Assembly (NCBI GenBank): GCA_009829735.1
Contig: CM020620.1
Span: 24,774,020 to 24,838,019, forward strand
DNA length: 64,000 bases
From: Pyropia yezoensis
Lineage: Eukaryota > Rhodophyta > Bangiophyceae > Bangiales > Bangiaceae
Direction of reading: 5' to 3'
In this document: piece by piece, positions 61,278-64,000 of the stretch
Position numbering within the stretch: the first letter of the stretch is position 1
Layout: each line of letters begins with the position of its first letter
Position numbers and translations under genes: made by a program
The notes under the pieces: model-generated
What the model saw: only the letters and a program-made list of their open reading frames with translations
The model's database searches: none
What the model was told of the DNA's origin: nothing

Positions 61278-62380
61278 ACCGCGTCGGCGTTAAGGCTAGG
61301 CAAAGCGGAGGGGGAAATGGCGGGGGGTGGGAAGGGCAAAAGCTGGCAACGATGAGGACGTGGGGGGGGTACGGGGGGGGCGGGAAGCGCAGGATTGGGG
61401 AGGTGGCCGGTGCAACGATGACGAGGGGGGGCGACAAAGAAAGAGGACAAAAGAGAGGCCACAGCGGGCACCACCAGAAGCGGGGGGGATTGACCCACGG
61501 GGGGGGGCTGACCAACGGCCGGGGCTGACCAACGGGACGTGACAGTGACGACGGCTGTGGAGCGCCGCGGGTGGTACAGGGGGGTGGGAGGGGGAAAGCC
61601 TAAAATGCGCCGCCTCTCCCCCGCCCCCCCCCACTTCAACTCCCTCCCCCCCCGCTCTCCACTGCCGCCAGTGCTCAGCCGCCGCCGCCCGCCACAGGAG
61701 GTTGGCTGCGGCGCTACACCGGGCGGGAACGCCCCCCCGCAGGGGGAGCTTCCATGGCGATCGGAACCACCATGGCAGGCATGTCAGAGGGGAGGGCGTA
61801 CGGGAATCGAAGTGGCGACGGGGGGGGGTGGGACGGGGGAGGGAGAAGAGAGGAGGGGGGAGGAGGGTGGTGGATGGCGGCACTGCTCGGAGTCTGTTGT
61901 GGCCCTGCTCGGCGTCCGTGGCGGCCTGGCGGGCGTTCGTCGGGTTCTGTTCTCAAGTCACAGCGCAGGTCAAGCGTTTGCCCGTGACCAGGACTTGGCG
62001 GTGTAGTAGTCCTCTTCAACGTTCAAGAAGTGGGATGGTCACATGGTCAAATGCGGTGGCCTGTTGATCATGCATGGCACCCATAAAATCGATGCATTAA
62101 ATTAATACAATTAATAATCGTGTAATAATATACGTCTGGTAAAGTCGTGTTAAGATCTTGGGGCGTGCAGGGTGGGATGAACTCTTGAGGGCGAGCTTGA
62201 GACGTGTTTAGGGGGTGTCACGCCTGCACGCCCCCGAAAAAGGGGCATGCAGCAAGCCTACGGCAGCGGCTGCCCCATCGAGATTTAATCGATTAATCTA
62301 TCTGGAATGAAAAGAAACCCTTTTTTTTCATCCTTGCTGTTGATCTGTGCCGCCACGTAGGAGGATGGCCAAATGCGGAT
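61278..62380. other. Intergenic region with an AT-rich island
   Basis: 61280-61880 is G-rich on the plus strand and is the presumed FkbM promoter side. From 61985 GC content falls sharply: 62076-62140 is dominated by A and T (ATTAAATTAATACAATTAAT and similar), and 62283-62298 repeats TTTAATCGATTAAT. A 12 bp inverted repeat, GGGGCGTGCAGG (62160-62171) and CCTGCACGCCCC (62223-62234), flanks a 51 bp spacer. No ORF of note. Confidence 0.6.
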
Positions 62381-63298
62381 GGGCTCTCTGTCCCGGGCGG
62401 TCTAATACGCGCCACATTCATTTGGCGCAGCGAGTGTGGCGTGGCAGTTTCATCGCCACATGCCGTCGGGCAGTCTAAGACACAAACGAGTGTGACGCGA
62501 GGACTGCCTTCAAAATTTACAGTTGATACGCAAGTCGCCACCAGTCACCTCACCTCCTTGACGAAGTGATGGAATGAGCACCTCGCCAACCCCTTTGTCC
62601 TCCTGGCCTGCGGTCTGGCGCTCTGCATGGACGCCCACGCTACCCGCCCCAAGGTGGCTGCCGTCGGATGACATGGCGTTACTGGCCACTGACCACATCG
62701 CCCAGGCTCAGTTCCTTGTGGACGGTTCTGCAAACTGCAGAGCTGTGTCAGCGCGTGGAGAGCGCGAGCTGATGTATGGCTCACCCCCCCCATTCACCCC
62801 GTCCCCACAGACTGCCTCGTCATCATCGCCAAAATCCCTCCTCATCAACCCGCCCCCCCCCCCCCTTATTCGAAGGCAGGAGCCAGTCCTGCTACACGTG
62901 TGAATTCTGCTTCTCGTTGACGGCAGCGGCGCTCGACAGCCCGTACTCCCAGAATGCTGATGGCACCGAGGAGGCGGGCAAAACGAAGCGTTGATGTTGG
63001 GTCGGGGAAGAGGTCGTGAATTGCGCATTACTAATACGTGAAACCGGGCATCAGTCCCTTTGATGCACCAACTACTACAACAGTGCACCACACTTGAGGC
63101 TCGTAAGTGCCGTGCCTCCCTTTGTGGCGTGATGCGCCACATGGCTTAGGCCAAAGCCATGTGGTGGTGGCGTCGAGTTTGTGGCGCTGATCCGGCATAC
63201 ACGTGGCGTGCTGGAGCCAATCAAGTCGTGCCACGGCGCGCCACAAACTCAGCGCCACATGTGGTACCGTGTCTTAGACCGCCCGTCACAGACATCCC
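62381..63298. mobile_element. Inverted-repeat-bounded element with nested palindromes (MITE-like)
   Basis: About 0.92 kb. The left end (62381-62445) and the reverse complement of the right end (63298 down to about 63230) match imperfectly for about 60 bp. Shared landmarks, in order, are TCTGT, CGGGCGGTCTAA, CCACAT, GGCGC and TGTGGCG. A third copy of the motif, CGGGCAGTCTAAGACAC, lies inside at 62467-62483 and matches the right end (63269-63285) at 16 of 17 bases. The right part holds perfect hairpins: CCACATGGCTT/AAGCCATGTGG (63137-63147/63154-63164, 6-base loop) and GAGTTTGTGGCGC/GCGCCACAAACTC (63175-63187/63238-63250). No transposase is coded and no target-site duplication is obvious, so it would be non-autonomous or decayed. 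Confidence 0.6.
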
Positions 63299-63634
63299 GT
63301 CGCCGACCTAGATCGGCTCGACGCATTCTGGCCAGCCTGGAAACTGGCGATCTGATTGGCTGCTGATGTTGACTGACTGCGCAGGCTACAACTGCGTGAA
63401 ATTGGGCCTCGTGGATTCTGGCGGGAGGCTTCCGGATTTGACCTGGTCACACATACGTTTGAAAGCGTGCTGTGTTCGAGTCGGGCACGCGCCGGGGTTG
63501 CCGATTGACTCGACACGCACCGTCATGGGCGGTGTGTCTTGCCACCCGTGCAGCCCTATTCCGCCGACTGTGTTCGCGCTCGTGTTGCGTGCCCGGCATC
63601 TACTCCATGCAGCCGCTGGCACCCAGAGCCGAAC
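63299..63634. other. 5' region of the right-end gene
   Basis: Balanced-composition DNA between the inverted-repeat element and the ATG at 63635. No separate gene is supported. Confidence 0.45.
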
Positions 63635-64000
63635 ATGCCCACACCGCTTCCTGGTGCCGCGGCCGCCGCGGCGGTTGCAGCCGCGCAGGCAGCAGCGGCA
63701 GCGTCCGCTAGCGTGCGCGCCCGTCACGAGGTGGAGCTGCGGACATCTATTGCTTCGACACGAGCGGCATGGGTGGAGCAGGCAAGGGGAACGACCCCAA
63801 TGCTCGGTCGCAACCCGTACCTCGCCGCTGTACCGCAGGACATCCTGGAGCATCCGGACACCGACCTCGACATGCTCAAGGGGTACTGCCAGGAGCGCGG
63901 CATCACGTACGGAGAGTGTCCGTCGCTGCAGGTGTTGCGCGCCAAGCTGATGGCGTCTAATGCGGACGTGCAGACGGTGTGGAGCTTGCGGATGACCACG
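63635..64000 (+). CDS. Unidentified protein, 5' part (runs off the window)
   Basis: An open frame from the ATG at 63635 through the last base (122 codons, no stop). After an Ala-rich start it becomes protein-like: RARHEVELRTSIASTRAAWV, GRNPYLAAVPQDILEHPD, DLDMLKGYCQERGITYGE and SLQVLRAKLMASNADVQTVW. The DLDMLKGYCQERGI ... LQVLRAKLM stretch has the helix-turn-helix spacing of a SAP-like motif, but this is only suggestive. The frame is not part of any longer upstream ORF. Function unknown. Confidence 0.5.
   Translation, partial: MPTPLPGAAAAAAVAAAQAAAAASASVRARHEVELRTSIASTRAAWVEQARGTTPMLGRNPYLAAVPQDILEHPDTDLDMLKGYCQERGITYGECPSLQVLRAKLMASNADVQTVWSLRMTT

Overview
The window is nuclear DNA from a very GC-rich eukaryote whose protein genes have no introns or one short GT-AG intron. 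A 15.5 kb uninterrupted Tra1/TRRAP gene, Ala/Gly/Pro-rich inserts in conserved proteins, long G and C homopolymers, and plant/algal-type genes (a BRUTUS/HRZ-like ligase, an SLC35-type transporter) together suggest a red alga of the Porphyra/Pyropia kind. This is inference from gene style; no organelle or rRNA marker is present. A 500 bp run of N at 7138-7637 is an assembly gap.

Layout. 0-4.1 kb is satellite DNA: seven copies of a ~155 bp unit, then a degenerate GGCTGCTACCGG-type array whose orientation flips near 3.4 kb. 4.1-9.9 kb holds low-complexity DNA and a membrane-protein gene split by the gap. 9.9-22.4 kb carries an alpha/beta hydrolase (+), an SLC35/TPT-family sugar-nucleotide transporter (-, one intron), an unusual E3 ligase that joins a MYCBP2-type RING-Cys-relay module to an F-box-associated (FBA) glycan-binding-type domain (-), and a hemerythrin/CHY/RING ligase of the BRUTUS/HRZ iron-sensor type (-). 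The last is divergent from Tra1/TRRAP (23.55-39.04 kb, +), the scaffold pseudokinase of SAGA/NuA4.

40-58 kb is an accessory region. It holds two related ankyrin-repeat genes that both appear broken (one homopolymer frameshift; the other two in-frame stops), a Crinkler/RHS-like P-loop NTPase plus nuclease-fold protein between them, and several satellite and minisatellite arrays. 58.6-61.3 kb returns to housekeeping genes: a Cgr1/CCDC86 ribosome-biogenesis protein (+) and an FkbM-type methyltransferase with a signal anchor (-), each with one phase-0 intron. 61.3-63.3 kb is unusually AT-rich for this DNA and holds an inverted-repeat-bounded element built of nested palindromes. An unidentified gene runs off the right end.

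How the genes relate. No operon-like unit is expected. Two themes recur: ubiquitin ligation (RCR-FBA and BRUTUS-like, adjacent on the minus strand) and chromatin/transcription (Tra1). The best candidate for a new system is the RCR-FBA protein at 15912-17615. It keeps both relay cysteines and the catalytic Glu and His of the MYCBP2 mechanism, but in a 567-residue protein that carries its own putative substrate-binding domain.
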